A stretch of 64,000 nt of DNA from Omphalotus guepiniiformis. Its lineage: Eukaryota; Basidiomycota; Agaricomycetes; Agaricales; Omphalotaceae. The stretch spans positions 1,798,001 to 1,862,000 of the forward strand of contig JAQOOI010000064.1 in the NCBI GenBank assembly GCA_028554645.1, written 5' to 3'. Below the pieces are notes generated by a model. That model was not told the DNA's origin. It made no database searches and was given only the letters and a program-made list of their open reading frames with translations. This document shows positions 43,668 to 55,746 of the stretch, in pieces (position 1 is the stretch's first letter; every line of letters begins with the position of its first letter). Made by a program: the position numbers and the translations under genes.

Positions 43668-45532
43668 ATGGCTAACTCTCACATATCTCAGCTGGTTGCG
43701 CTCATCACCGATGCTGCCAAGGCAATCGAAGCCGAGTTTGCTACCTCTCCTGTACCGGAAATTCCAACTTTGAATAGCATTGAACCACATCCTCTAGATC
43801 TTAAACCGCTCAAGAAGCTTCGGGAGAATGTTCGGATTCTAGAGGGCGCGTGCGCACAACTGGCGGCGACTGTTTCGCCACCCATACATACAATAATGAA
43901 TGTGAGCATACACTTGTTATGGTTTGAACATTTCGCAAATCTGGCTAATGCGTCAATCAATCTTCAGAAAGCTCATGAAGCGGTATGTCGAAAAAAAAAT
44001 TTCTTCTTACAAAATACAGAAAATTTCCTTTATTAGATCAGCAGCGCTTGCCTTGACGTTGCAGTGTCTGCCAAAATTCCGGATGTTCTCAAACATAGAA
44101 AGGAGGGGATGCACGTCAGTGAAATTTCCAAGTCGACAGGAATTGAAGTAGGGAAACTTGAACGGATTTTGCGCTACCTTTCAACGACGCACATTTTCCG
44201 CGAAGGTAGGTGTGAATTCACGATAAACTTTTATGGGTCTAATACGAGCTTTCCATCAGTGAAGATGGGCGTATTCGCCAACAATCGACTCAGTATTCAA
44301 CTTTTGGAAGAGAATACAGGTTACGTCATGGTGAAGTATTCGTGAGTTTCCTCTTTACTCTCACTTGCCGGGCTTGCAAGGAAAGTCTCAACTCTTGTGC
44401 AGCACCGAAGAGAAGCATAGAGCCTGTTCAGCTCTGGCTGTGACCCTTGCCGATCCTGTATTAGGTCCCAGCTATCGACCGGAGCATGCAGCCTGGTGCA
44501 GGGCCTTTGGGTATCAGAAGACATTCTTCAACTGGCACGCTGTAAGTTTATGTTTGTGGTATTGTAGAAAAATCTGTCTCATGAAGTAATTCTATCACTG
44601 GAGAGCGAGGAAGGTACACAAAGTGCGCAACTGTTCGGAAGATACATGATTGCATTCGGACAAGCCTTGGGCGTGGAGGCTGCTGCTACTGGTGATGAAA
44701 TGTTTACTGATCTGAACTATGTGAAGCTCACGAATTATCTTCGATCTTTCAGATTATCCGTGGCAGGATCTTCCCAGCGGTAGCACCGTATGTGACGTTG
44801 GCGGAGGAGTTGGGACAGTCGCTCTTCAAATCACGAAGACGCATCCTTGTTTGAAGATTAAGCTCCAGGATATTCCCGGCGTTCTCAAGTATGCTGAAAA
44901 GGTGATTTGGCCAAAGGAATGTCCGGAAGCGCTTGCAGAAAACAGGGTGGAATTCAAGGCCATTGATTTCTTGGCTGAATCACCTATCCCTGGCTGCGAC
45001 GTGTATTTCGTACGTCTTTCAATATCATATTTCACTGCTTACAGTCCTAATTTGTCCCTTTAGTTGAAGTCTATCATGTCAGTCTTTAGACGTCGCCCGA
45101 GTAAGCTCAGAGCTCACTGATCTCATTCACAGGCACGACTGGGGCGATGAACACTGTATCACGATCCTCAAGAACATACGCAAAGTCATGAAACCGGAAA
45201 GTCGTGTTCTTATCAGTACGCTCAATCTCGCGCTCCGTTGATAACTCGTGCTGAAAGCAACGTTTTACCCAGACGAACATATCCTTCGCCTCGCCACGGA
45301 GTCAAGTGGCAATGAAGAGGACAGCGCACCAGCTCCTCTCTTATCCAACACTGGCATGGGACGAATTGGATTATATAACTTGGATATCAGTATGATGGTT
45401 CTTGTGAATGCTAAGGAGCGTTTGCTTGCAGAGTTTGTAAAAATTGGGGAAGAAGCTGGTTTGAAGTTGGACAAAGTATGGGACAGCGCTGGAGATCAGA
45501 ACATTATGGAGTTCAGCGTAGCAAATCCGTGA
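43668..45532 (+). CDS. SAM-dependent O-methyltransferase (COMT type)
   Basis: Class I methyltransferase probably acting on a phenolic or other small hydroxylated substrate. Start MANSHISQLVALITDAAKAI. The N-terminal helical and winged-helix dimer region (HVSEISKSTGIEVGKLERIL, VFANNRLSIQLLEE) precedes the Rossmann domain: motif I VCDVGGGVGTVALQ, then LQDIPGVLKYAEKV, CDVYFLKSIMHDWGDEHC with the catalytic His, and NLDISMMVLVNAKERLLAEF. It ends WDSAGDQNIMEFSVANP. Nine or ten exons, all fitting GT-AG. Two introns have several AGs, of which only one keeps the frame. Homologues are common in fungal secondary metabolism, but no backbone synthase is next to it here. Substrate unknown. Confidence 0.9.
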
Positions 45533-45696
45533 AGTAAACTCTGAAACTCTTTGTACTTATGGTATGTAGAAGATTGGAAATTGATGAAAACGCGAACGCG
45601 TGATCGCGTTGGTCACAGTGGGAAATGGGACGACAGTCTCCAGTTTCTTTCTCTTTCCACGAGCCGCCACCGAGACGCGTCAAGTGTGATACGCAA

Positions 45697-47630
45697 ATGG
45701 TGTCTTCTGTCCCGTACGACGTGCTGGCAGATCCACAAAGAGCAATTCAAGAACTGTTTTCTGCACACGACAGTAATCACGACTTTGCCAAGGAAGTCAG
45801 CGAATGGTTTCAGAATGTTTTCAAAGGCGAGGATGAATTGAAATTAGTGAGTGCGTTATGTTTGTGGCTCATTACACGCTCTAAACTGCCGCAGATCCCA
45901 CCGTTGGATATCTATCATCCTCCATCTTCCTACATCGATGCTTCTGACGCGTCCAAAATAGTCCGATTTCGCGGAATGGTCCAAGACACGAGCGCATCGC
46001 CAGAGATGTACCTGTCGCGGTTGAGAGGAGGAAAGTATGGAGGCTGGGGTGCACATGACGAGTATTCTGGATCTCAACACATTGATTGGAGTGGACTAAA
46101 GGAGTGCGCAAAGTATTGGGTCGTAAGTGTGCCTGGAGAGAGTCCCTGGGTCGGCGACGAGCAGACTGCCGGTTCAAGTACAAGCTCAACTAAGAGCACG
46201 AGTTCTGCCCCACATAAATATCCAGGTGATTCATCGGCTTCTCATATCGGCCTTCAAGTAAAAGTGTATCACGATGGCGAGCAGATGTTGAAGAGCACCG
46301 ACCTTGTTACGTTCATCGGGTTACTGGGATCAGATGGGGTCTTACATGCGCTATTTCACCGCTACAATTCAACTCGCGCACGCTATCCTGCTAGCAATTC
46401 CGAAGTAATACGTGAAGAGCTCATCGATTGGATTGCTGAAGAAGGTCTGGCTGGTGATCGAGACGCCGCGGAGTGGGTGTTGCTTACCGCTATAGCCAAG
46501 GTGCAATCCCGCACTCCCCCCCTTCTTCCCCCAAGTCTTACGCTCTCTAAATTCCCTTCCCCGTCTCACTCTCCTTCGTCTCCCCCCGCCCTGTTGCATG
46601 TACTCTCTCAAGTGCTCCCTCTTTTGACACACATTCCCCTCTCCCTACCTCTGTTAAATGACGGGAATTTTCAGCCGGAATCAAAGCCCAGGAAGGACGT
46701 TGATCCTGCAGATGACGCGGAAGATGAACTTTACAGTGGCTGGTTACAGCTTCCTCGGGAATCTGTATGTCTGATCACTGAGGCTGGTGTTCAGGAAGGC
46801 AGAGTTAACGAACGAGGCATTCGGAATGTTCGTGCCCTCCAGGAGGTGCTCACGCACCAGACTTTGGAGTACGTCTTTCCGTACAGCGGATTTAGGTTTG
46901 AAACCGACATCGGGTGTATTGTATGTGCTGAGGGTTCCAAGGGAACATTCCTTGAGGTACGATTGCACGCATTCTCACATCGACATATGGCTGGCTAACG
47001 AGATCATCTCCACGATATTTAGACTCATGTAAACGTACCACTTCGACCTGTACTGTCTGCTACTTCACTGGAACATGACATCAGAGCTAGATTATACAAG
47101 CCTGCATCGGAGATTCGCTTACCGTCTCCAGAAAAGCTTGAAGCGTTTCGCGAGCTCATTGGCGGGGCTGTCGTCAGACAAGCTAATTATGGGATAGGCG
47201 GCATGGTCGTAGCGGACTTGTGTGCAGACGTCAGTATCAATTCATTTGCCCGCCTTGATGATGAAATTTATTGTGCATAAAGTATATTCAGGATGAATTC
47301 GTCAACGAACGAAAAGCTAGCAATACTTCGAGTAAGACAGCTCCAGATGACAACAGAGAGGGCGCGGAAGATAGGAAAGGATCCACGAAAGAGGAGACTC
47401 GCGAGAAAGGTATAACTGCTGAAGACTTGATTCATAGGATGATGGTGGCAAAGTGAGCCCTTTCCTTAATTCTATTCGCTTATTGTCTTGATAATTTGTT
47501 CAGGCTAATGGCATTATCAATGCATGAACCAGAAGTAAGCATAGATATTTGGAAGAAGATGAGAGCACTAGAAGGAAGAAGAATACAAAGGTTGGACGGC
47601 ATTGGAGTGAGAGGTCAAAGCGATGTATAA
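45697..47630 (+). CDS. MCMBP: MCM complex-binding protein (MCMBP)
   Basis: Binds MCM subunits and assists replisome assembly or unloading of the MCM helicase in the nucleus (S. pombe Mcb1). Start MVSSVPYDVLADPQRAIQEL; an upstream in-frame ATG at 45625 is less family-like. Marks: IPPLDIYHPPSSYIDASDAS, VRFRGMVQDTSASPEMYLSR, KVYHDGEQMLKSTDLVTFIG, FHRYNSTRARYPASNS, the hydrophobic LLHVLSQVLPLLTHIPLSLP, and the C-terminal region with TLEYVFPYSGFRFETDIGCI and THVNVPLRPVL. The C-terminus ends IQRLDGIGVRGQSDV. The first intron (48 bases from GTGAGT) is in frame and without stops, so a retained form would be translatable. Other introns are GT-AG. Confidence 0.92.
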
Positions 47631-47760
47631 AACGACGAATCAAGTTATGTATCACAGATGTATGTATCCACCCATGATGCCATCGATGACGCGTCAGTGT
47701 AAAATATTACGTTATCAGTTTCGACACTTCGCAGATTCACAGGTTTGTTCAGAGACGACC

Positions 47761-48751
47761 ATGGAACAAGTAGAAGACATAATAACTGGCTCGACTGCTC
47801 TACTCCGAGATGTTGTTCTCAGTGGAACATGGTCCTATTGTATTCGTGGAATCTTTCACTTCGTCGCCCACCCCACTCTCTATACTTCTGTAGCTCCAGT
47901 CCTCACCAAATGTCTTGTCGTTTCGGGAGGTATCACTGCAGGGATGTTCATCTTCACTTACCTTCCACACGTCGCATTCTGCGCCATGTTTTCCGGTCCT
48001 CTGGCTTTCGCTGCTGCTGCATTCATGGTTTTAGGAGAATCATATGCCCTGATTGTGCTTGTGACAAAGATGTTTTTCCTCCAGGATGCCCAGGATAAGA
48101 TTTGCACGTACATGTCATCGTGTACAGATAGATTTGATGCTTACTGCACCACTCTTCAGTCGATGCTGTTCTCCTCCAGCAGGGGAATGAAGCCCTCGTG
48201 GCTCAGGCGAGACAAGTCAAAAATGGCCGCGCTGGTTTTCAAGCTCTTGGAAAGTCGATGACAAAACCTTTGAATCGCCTGAGCAAGGAAGGGCTTTTGA
48301 GATATATTATCTCTCTTCCCTTGAACTCTGTGCCTGTCATAGGTACCGTTGCGTTTCTGGTTTACAACGGTCAGTAGTACTACGGTCCTGTTTTAACATC
48401 TTGCGTGCTTCATTAACTACTTCGGACTTGTCAGGAATGAAAGCAGGTCCTAGATATCATGAACGATACTTTCAGATGAAAGGTTTTGATTCTTCAAGCC
48501 GGAGTACATTTGTGGACAAGAGGAAAGGTGCATATACTGGGTGAAAATGTCTGAAGTTTGGAAGTCTTGCGCCAATTAACCTTTTATGCAACAGTTTTGG
48601 CGCAACCGCTTTGGCACTCGATCTGGTTCCTATAGTTGGCCTTCTCTTCAACTTTACATCTACAGTAGGTGCTGCCCTGTGGGCAAGCGATCTTGAGAAA
48701 AGGGATCGTGGCTTAGACTCTACTGACGTACCTATTGGAAGTTCCGGTTGA
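47761..48751 (+). CDS. RRT8/LDS-family (EI24-like) multispan membrane protein
   Basis: Lipid-droplet or outer-spore-wall-linked membrane protein family in yeasts (Rrt8, Lds1, Lds2); role elsewhere unclear. Start MEQVEDIITGSTALLRDVVL. Membrane spans at about residues 45-70 (VVSGGITAGMFIFTYLPHVA), 75-100 (MFSGPLAFAAAAFMVLGESY), in exon 2 (YIISLPLNSVPVIGTVAFLV) and in the last exon (LDLVPIVGLLFNFTSTVGAA). Conserved FDAVLLQQGNEALV and MKAGPRYHERYFQMKG fit the family. The intron before FDAV is either 38 bases (GT-AG) or 56 bases with a GC donor that would restore the expected DKIFDAV. Ends VPIGSSG at 48751; convergent with PalI paralogue 2. Confidence 0.85.
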
Positions 48752-49003
48752 AACGAACAGCGTATGTTGTGCTTTTCAGTATCATTTTTTTCTTCAGCAT
48801 GAACTGTACATTGTAAATATGCAGGTTATGGTCAGTAGCGTGATAATATGTCCAGCTTTGGCTTGTACGTGTTATTTGTGTAAAGCTCATACAGAGTCAG
48901 CAAGTCATCGCGAATCATCAAGAGAATTTGATAAAATAGTCCGTATACTTATGATCAAGAGACGTAAACCAGAAATCAGATGGAGCATCACGCTTATCCT
49001 TGA

Positions 49004-49798
49004 CTAGTAGTAGTACGTCCCCTGAATCCGCTATTGATAAATTTTCTATTTCTCCACCAAACATTGTTTGAAATAGGGCTGCCATCCCTTCTGGAACGAC
49101 TAGCACATATCCCACATGCACCAGCGCAGAAGCCAAGCAGCAATGCCACCAACGCGCCAAGGGTCAACCAGAGTGCATTTCCGTATTGCGCAGCAAACCC
49201 TTGGTCGTTAAATCGGCTGCGAACTAGCGTGAAGAGTACCATGTCTATGACCCATATCACGATAGTTGTGATTGCAGCCAAAGCTGCAAAAAAGGTCATA
49301 ATCACAGACCCAGCACGACTGTAGCCTGCCCCGCACAAGCCGAACAAAGCGGATATTGCTGATAGGCCAGCAGCTGTGTAATAGTGAGTTTATATATACG
49401 AGTGAAAAGAATTAAAGCTACTTACCTATAGGGTGAAGGATAAGAGCTTTCGTTAAATCGTTAAAGATGAGCTCGCTAATATTGACTTTAACAAGGCCAT
49501 AGGCAAAAGAGAAGTCAACGCATACTTATTGATGATTTGTCCAGGAAATGTATATCCAATCTGTGCTGCTGAGCCCGAAACACCAAATACACCGTACTTA
49601 AAGGTGAAGGTAAAGCCGTTCCTGGTGGCATCGACGTTAAGGAAGGAAATGTTATCCCAGACTGGCACAGATACAGATACCTGTTCGAGTGAGTGGTCAG
49701 AAGACAATTGATACCTATGAACGAGAACGTACAAAGACCAGCAGAACTGCGGCAGCAAAACAAAAGAACGTCCCATGAATAGCAGCGGTTATAGGCAT
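49004..49798 (-). CDS. PalI/SUR7-family four-span membrane protein, paralogue 2
   Basis: Second SUR7/PalI member, about 7 kb from paralogue 1 and in the same orientation. Start MPITAAIHGTFFCFAAAVLL at 49798. The loop (VSVSVPVWDNISFLNVDATR, KYGVFGVSGSAAQIGYTFPG) is followed by ELIFNDLTKALILHPI, LFGLCGAGYSRAGSVIMTFF, TTIVIWVIDMVLFTLVRSRF and ALWLTLGALVALLLGFCAGA. The last intron joins ..SPISNN to GTYYY and stop at 49004-49006, parallel to the GDTY end of paralogue 1; without it the frame would run to 48994. Both paralogues share intron positions in the N-terminal half, supporting an old local duplication. Confidence 0.88.
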
Positions 49799-50843
49799 CG
49801 TGAAAACGTGACAGAAATGAAAAGACCAAGTGGTATGTCGGGACTTGTGAGGACGTTGTGAACAGAGGTATCTGCAGGAGATGCGGACCCTCGAACGCTT
49901 TGCAATCCATCCAGAGACGAGGTTTTTATACTTTATTCTCCGAGAAAAGTGCCATCATCATCTTCAACTTTAGCGGGCATTCTCCACGCATCGCCTTGCG
50001 CAGTTGACAGAACTCGATGAGAAGCTGTAGAGTAAACATGAGGCTAGAATCCGGTAAACCCAACTGTCACGGGCAGTCCTTGAATATACTTAGAGAAAGA
50101 TTATGATCATATAGCCTGGATGCCAAGTGAAAGTCGGTCAACACTTCAACACTTCATTGAAAGAGTACAAAGTACCTACTCAATACATACCAACTGTGGC
50201 GTGTACCTCGAAATCATCTTCAAAGAAATTGCCAGGGGCTGATAAAACAGGTTTTCCCAAGACTGAGCTTCATTGGAAGAGCAGAGGCATTAGTGCTCCA
50301 CTAGCAGTGGTCGTATGCGAGATTGTTGCCATTTTTGCATGTGCCAAGGCATTCATGCTGCCGCTACTGTAGCTCTCCGCAGTACATTTACAACCTGCGC
50401 TCCCGAGGTTGAGTGGGAAGCAGAGCGAAGTCATAAGTAAGCAGCTGTACATTCTCTGAGCCCTGACAGTACGAGGATCTCCCGAGGCAGCTGGGGATGA
50501 CAACAGGGGCACTCAGGGGGCACTCCGAAACAGTGAAAGCCACAATGATGGCGGCGAGACTAATAACGAGTGGCTTACTGGGTCTATCTAACAGCCAGCC
50601 AATTGAAGAAAATTGAGCGGAACCTAGCCTCTGGGCCTAAATGCTTCAACTCAAGATGAAAGTATTGGAATTGTATCACGGTTACGAATGGAAGAGATGC
50701 CCAGGAGACGCCAGCCGCGTTCAGTCACGGTACTACACACAATTACACTTTATTATCGACTATTGCCAGGCGCCATTTAGCGGAACTCTCTTTCTCTTGT
50801 ACCTTTACAACATTTCTTCCAAAGTCTCGCAGGTAGTGACTTG
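49799..50843. other. Divergent spacer, PalI paralogue 2 and HOOK
   Basis: A 1.05-kb spacer. A TATA box lies on the PalI side. No convincing ORF, repeat or RNA gene is visible in the rest. Confidence 0.5.
49923..49930 (-). promoter_or_regulatory. TATA box of PalI paralogue 2
   Basis: The minus strand reads TATAAAAA about 125-130 bases upstream of the start at 49798. Paralogue 1 also has a TATA box, unlike the housekeeping genes around it. Confidence 0.5.
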
Positions 50844-53800
50844 ATGTCCGACTCTTCCCAGCGAAAAGAAATCGATGCCTTCTTCAACTTCTTTGCGACC
50901 TTCGAGTTGACCAGACCCGTCTCCACCATCGATGACCTTAGCGACGGAGCTGCTCTCTTCGAAGTTCTTTCTGTCGTGTATGTTCGTTCAATCTCAATTA
51001 TTGCAGGGGCCTTAATGCATCTAATCCATTCTTTACAGAGATACAGACTATTTCCGACAATCTAATCGTCCTTCTGCTCAACCCTCCGACAACTGGGTTC
51101 TACGCTTCAGTGCACTTAAACGTCTGTACCGTCTTATGACACAGTATTTCTCCGATGTCCTGCAAAAACCTACGAGCAGCTTGGATGTACCCAACTTGCA
51201 AGCTATGGCGAAGGATAACAACGTCGCCGCTACACTCGTTATGTGCAGGCTAACCATCGCAATCGGAGTGCAATGCGAGAAAAACAAGGAGTTCATTCAC
51301 AGAATACAGGGCCTAAATGAGACAGACCAGCATCATTTGATGAAAGCTATTGAGCAGGTAAGTGTCGCTGAATTGAATGCATGTCAGTCGTGGCTTGACT
51401 GTAGCCTCAGGTCATGACACGGATACAATCTGCATCGAACGCTCAAGAGGTTCGGGAAGCTAGTATGACCGAGTGTGTGGCTATACATTCTTTAACAACT
51501 ACTCCGTGTTGACCCTTTATGGAATCAGAGATGACCACTACTACCGCATTCAATCAGAGAAAGGTCAGATTCTCTCCGAGAAGGAAACACTAGAGAAGGT
51601 CTATCAGTCATTGTTGGAGGAGCATCGTCAACTTCAAACGACTTATGATGATATGCTCGCAGAGAAAGAAGATACGGTCGCACAGCTCAGGGAGGCAAGG
51701 AGAGAGGCTGACAACCGGAGGAGTGATGGCAAAGCAGATGTGTTCATGAAGGCAGAGATAGATAGATTACGGACCGAACTGTGAGTACGTTCAGTTCTAC
51801 GGCTTTTCGTATAGCTCACTTTTAGGAGAACATCAGCCAAAAGAGTGAAGACAACTTGGCGATGGCCGAGTCTGAGTTGGACAAGCATACCCACCTAGTA
51901 ACCGATCTCACAAGGAAAATAGACGATTTGCAAGTTAAAGCGGATGAGGCAGCGAGACTCAAAGATCAGCTTGACGAGTAAGTGAATCAAAGTTCTTGAG
52001 CCAACAACCAATAGTTATTTCATTTACCTTAGGTACCGCCATTTACACGAGAAGTTGTTAAAACAGGAGAATGTGATGGACAAATACAAGAAGAAACTCC
52101 AGGAGTCAGCGGAACTGCGACAACGCGTAAAGGTTAGCTTTTCGTCCTCTTGTCCCCTGCGTCGACTGAGGGTCGCACTTAGACACTGGAAAAGCAAAAC
52201 GCGGATCTCGTTGACAAGAATGCTTCGCTAGAAGAGGATTACCACAGAGTTGCCGCCTTCAAACCGCTTATGGAGTCATACAAGACCCAGATATCTGACC
52301 TCGAGGCCAAATCCACCACCCAGGCGCAAGAGATGGAGACGCTGAAGTTTGAGTTGGATCAATCGCGGACCAAGTTGAAGATTTCCGCAGAAGAGCGCGC
52401 TCGAGATTCCGAAACCATCGAACTGTACCAGGAACGAGTTCGGGAATTGGAACTCGCGTCTGACACTCGTCCACCGAAAGCGCCTCGAACTAGAACCGAT
52501 TCCGGTCCTGTTAATGAAACACATGAAGGAGAATCTCTCGCTGCTGTTCAAGAGCAAGTGGACGAGGAAGCTGACTCCAAGGCCATGGGTCTCGGTGGGG
52601 AATTGGATGATGCCGTATCAGGGACCACAATGACCGACCTAAAGTTGCAAATCCGAAGGTTGAAGAGGGAGCTGGAGGCAGTGAAAAGAAATGAAGCCGA
52701 TGCTAGTCGGTTACTAGTTATGGAGAATTTGTTGGAAGACGCGAACCGAATGAAGTCGAGATACGAGGCGGACTACTTGACCGTTCACAGAGAGAAATTG
52801 GTATTGCAGAGAGACTTGGAAGAGATCCGTAGTGGGAAATCAATGGGTGATGGGTGAGATCGTTATACTACTACACGGTCGATTTACTGACTGTCACAAT
52901 CTCAGCGCGGAAGCTGCGATCGCTCTTCGCCAACGATTAAACGAGTCCGTGGACCAGTTGGATGCCTTAAGGAAGGAGCACGCAGAGCTTGAGGTGCAAT
53001 TTGAGACACAGAGCAAAGAGCTAACTATAGCCAAGTCTGACCGTGAGCTGCTTTGCTTCTCATACTATCAGTACTACGATTCACTGTTGCACAATAGTCA
53101 CATTGGTCAACAAAGATCAACTCGACATCCTCGCTTCTCTCCGTGATTCAGTAAACGAAGACAAAGCAGGGTTGGAAGCAGATCTTGAACGACTAAAGAA
53201 GCAGAATAAGGAGCTCAGTGACAAAAACCGAATGCAGCTTGAGCAGGTCAATGCTCTTCTTCTCGAAAAGGTCAACCTACAGAGTGAGGGTATTGGGCAA
53301 AGGGAGAAGATGTTGCAGCGTGAGCGCGACTTTGGGTATGTCCATTCACTCGATTTGTGAGATCTCGTATTGACCTGGTGTTCAGTGACCTTCGTGCAAC
53401 CATATCTGGCAAAGATCTACCTGAAGACATCAAGTCACGCCTTCTGGCGTTACACGAAGAGAATGTAATGCTGAAAGAGTCGAATAAGACTGCTAACGAG
53501 AAACTCCTCAAGGCTCGGCAGGTGTGTGCCATATCCACTTGGCTGGGTTTTATTCACAGCAACTTTGTTAGTTCATTAAAACCCAGGACAAACTTTTCAA
53601 GGAAGAACAAGCGTCTAAAGGTGTACTCGCTCCGGCTGTCAGTAATTCATCGCATTATATATTCTACTTTCTCAACCTTGCGTAGGGCACGTTCGAAGAA
53701 GCAGAGGCTAGCTTCCGGTCGCGGATCAAGATATTGGAAGAAGATATAGCGCGACAGAACGTTCGTATCCCAACATTTAATTTCAGGCCAACGTCTAACG

Positions 53801-54043
53801 TCTACTTTGGATATCTAGAGTTTGATGATTGACTTGAAGAAGCGATACATGCGTGAGCAGGAGCTAATGTTAAGTGTAGTCCACAACATGGGTATGGCTA
53901 GCGCACGAGGTCATCTAGCTCAGAGAACAAATAAGACGGCATGGTTGCCCGCTCAAAGGAATAATGTAGGTTCAATGGTGATTCATGCGTGTTTGTTCTG
54001 ACTCGGTGTCCTTCGTTAGTCCCGCCTACAGCGCACAGGCTAG
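50844..54043 (+). CDS. hookA: HOOK-family dynein cargo adaptor
   Basis: Cytosolic adaptor that links early endosomes to dynein and kinesin through the FTS-Hook-FHIP complex. Start MSDSSQRKEIDAFFNFFATF; a TTG three bases earlier is not a start. The N-terminal Hook (CH-like) domain spans about residues 1-155 (DGAALFEVLSVVDTDYFRQS, SDNWVLRFSALKRLYRLMTQ, LQAMAKDNNVAATLVMCRLT). Then come long heptad coiled coils (SEKETLEKVYQSLLEEHRQL, AELRQRVKTLEKQNADLVDK, MTDLKLQIRRLKRELEAVKR, FKEEQASKG). The C-terminal cargo segment has DLKKRYMREQELMLSVVHNM and ARGHLAQR. About 13 introns, all GT-AG once the correct in-frame AG is chosen. The last exon gives SRLQRTG and stop at 54041-54043. Confidence 0.92.
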
Positions 54044-54477
54044 AAATACTCCTGTTGGAGATTCTCTTCTATCGGGCTCGTTCAGTACAATATCACTGCA
54101 TATTTACTACGTTTCTTTCCTCATTTACCATCTTCATAGCGGATACACAAATACGCCAAGTTGACTTCACTTTCTTTTGGCGTTCTGATACCTTAGCTAG
54201 ATCCTTTTACTGCATATGTCATTACGACCGTTCATGTCGCACTGTATTTTAGAGATACTGGGGTTTTATATGAGAAGTGATAGAAAGTCTTATGTAGTCA
54301 CGGTTATCGCGTACTTATAGCAGCGTACAGCTCACGCGACCGCGTCTCCAACTGAGCGCCTGTCACGCTCAATATGCTTGCGCCTGACTATGTAGTGCTC
54401 TTAGCTCTTGACTCACTGCGACTCAATGTGTTTCTTACAAAGCTTAGTTTGAACATTTGTATCAATACGACATATCC
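54044..54477. other. Spacer between HOOK and RTCA
   Basis: A 434-base spacer between tandem genes, holding the HOOK 3' UTR and RTCA promoter. The tract gcgcctgtcacgctc near 54355-54368 is GC-rich. No element recognised. Confidence 0.45.
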
Positions 54478-55746
54478 ATGGCAAGCGTTCTCATCGACGG
54501 GAGCGTCCTCGAGGGCGGCGGTCAGATCCTACGAAATTCCATCGCACTTTCTGGTTTGCTCTCAAAGCCCATCTCAGTGCGAAACATTAGAGCTGGACGG
54601 AAATCACCGGGCTTGAAGAATCAGCATAGGACAGGTGAGTAATGTGATTTTGTTACATGCCAGCCTGCTTGAGATTGAATCTAATACAACAGGGCTTGAA
54701 CTTGCTGCAGAGATCGCCTCTGCAAGGCTGAAGGGGGCAACGAACGGCTCCTTAGACGTCGATTTCACTCCCGGCTCTAACCTTGTACCTGGCCACTTTG
54801 ATGCAGACTCTGTCACAGCTGGATCGACTACTCTTCTCCTCCAGATCGCGCTTCCTCTTCTCTTGTTCTCAAGAGATGGAGGATTGACATCAACTCTGAC
54901 TCTCAAAGGAGGCACAAATGCTACTCAAGCGCCTCAGATTGACTATACACAACATGTTTTCTTACCCTTTATGCGCCAACAATTCGGTGTAACTGCCGAG
55001 CTGCAGGTAAACAGGCGTGGTTACTTTCCGAAAGGCGGCGGGGAAATAACTGCAACTATCACCCCCACATCATCCAGCCTAAAATCCTTCAGTTTGCTTG
55101 AACGAGGCGACGTCCGCAGCATCCGAGGCATAGCACACCTTGCAGGTCTGCCAGGTCACCTTGGCAAAAGCATCGTGGAAGGAGCGACCAAACGAATTCG
55201 CGAAGCTTTACCAGGTTTTGCGAATGCTGGAATACCGATAATGATCGAGAATCGACGAGAGAAAAAGGAAAACACTGTGGGCGCCGGAAGCGGTATCGTT
55301 CTGTGGGCGGAGCTAGGTGGTGGCGGCGTGATTGGAGGAAGCGCTGTCGGAAGGAAAGGTATTGACTCATATGCCACTGGCGTTGAAGCTGCGAACGAAT
55401 TGTTAAGAGGTCTTGAGTCGGGAGGGTGTGTCGACGAGGTACGTATGTAGTATTTTCACGTTGAAGGAGCATTTACCTGGCGCTCAGTGGCTGCAAGATC
55501 AGATCATCATCTTCATGGCACTCGCGAAAGGTCGATCTGAAGTTCTTTGTGGCAAGGGTGGCCTGCAGCTACATACCAAGTACGTTCCTTTCTATAGGGG
55601 CATCGCGAGGCTCATGATAGTGCAGGACTGCCGTTTGGGTTGCAGAACAACTAACCGAAGCCAAGTTCAGCATTGAAGAAATCGGTTCAGGTCATACTGT
55701 GATACGATGCGATGGCATTGGTTACTCTGCCAATTCTCGGCCTTGA
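54478..55746 (+). CDS. RTCA: RNA 3'-terminal phosphate cyclase
   Basis: Converts RNA 3'-phosphate ends to 2',3'-cyclic phosphate via a covalent enzyme-AMP. Start [20 protein letters not shown]. Class marks: [55 protein letters not shown] and [18 protein letters not shown]. The conserved His in [15 protein letters not shown] matches the LHTQTA site of human RTCA, the likely AMP acceptor. It ends [15 protein letters not shown]. Four exons (introns after HRTG, CVDE and HTK), all GT-AG. This is the true cyclase rather than the related nucleolar Rcl1, which lacks the active His. About 350 residues. Confidence 0.93.

Noticed and set aside
44541..44602. A 26-base intron in the O-methyltransferase.
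   Set aside because: Choosing the later acceptor CACTGGAG gives a normal 62-base intron and the expected FFNWHASEEGT.
49478..49527. Possible non-AG intron in PalI paralogue 2.
   Set aside because: A canonical acceptor (AATATTAG) keeps the frame into ELIFNDLTK.
50270..50512. Minus-strand 80-residue ORF upstream of HOOK with some small-residue and Cys content.
   Set aside because: No signal peptide, splice pattern or Cys spacing of a hydrophobin or other secreted family.
51781..51837. Seemingly abnormal acceptor in HOOK after RTEL.
   Set aside because: A later AG (ACATCAG) gives RTELQKSEDNLAMA with a 56-base canonical intron.
53989..54252. Plus-strand ORF downstream of HOOK.
   Set aside because: It overlaps the last HOOK exon and intron in another frame; the HOOK C-terminus explains the region.
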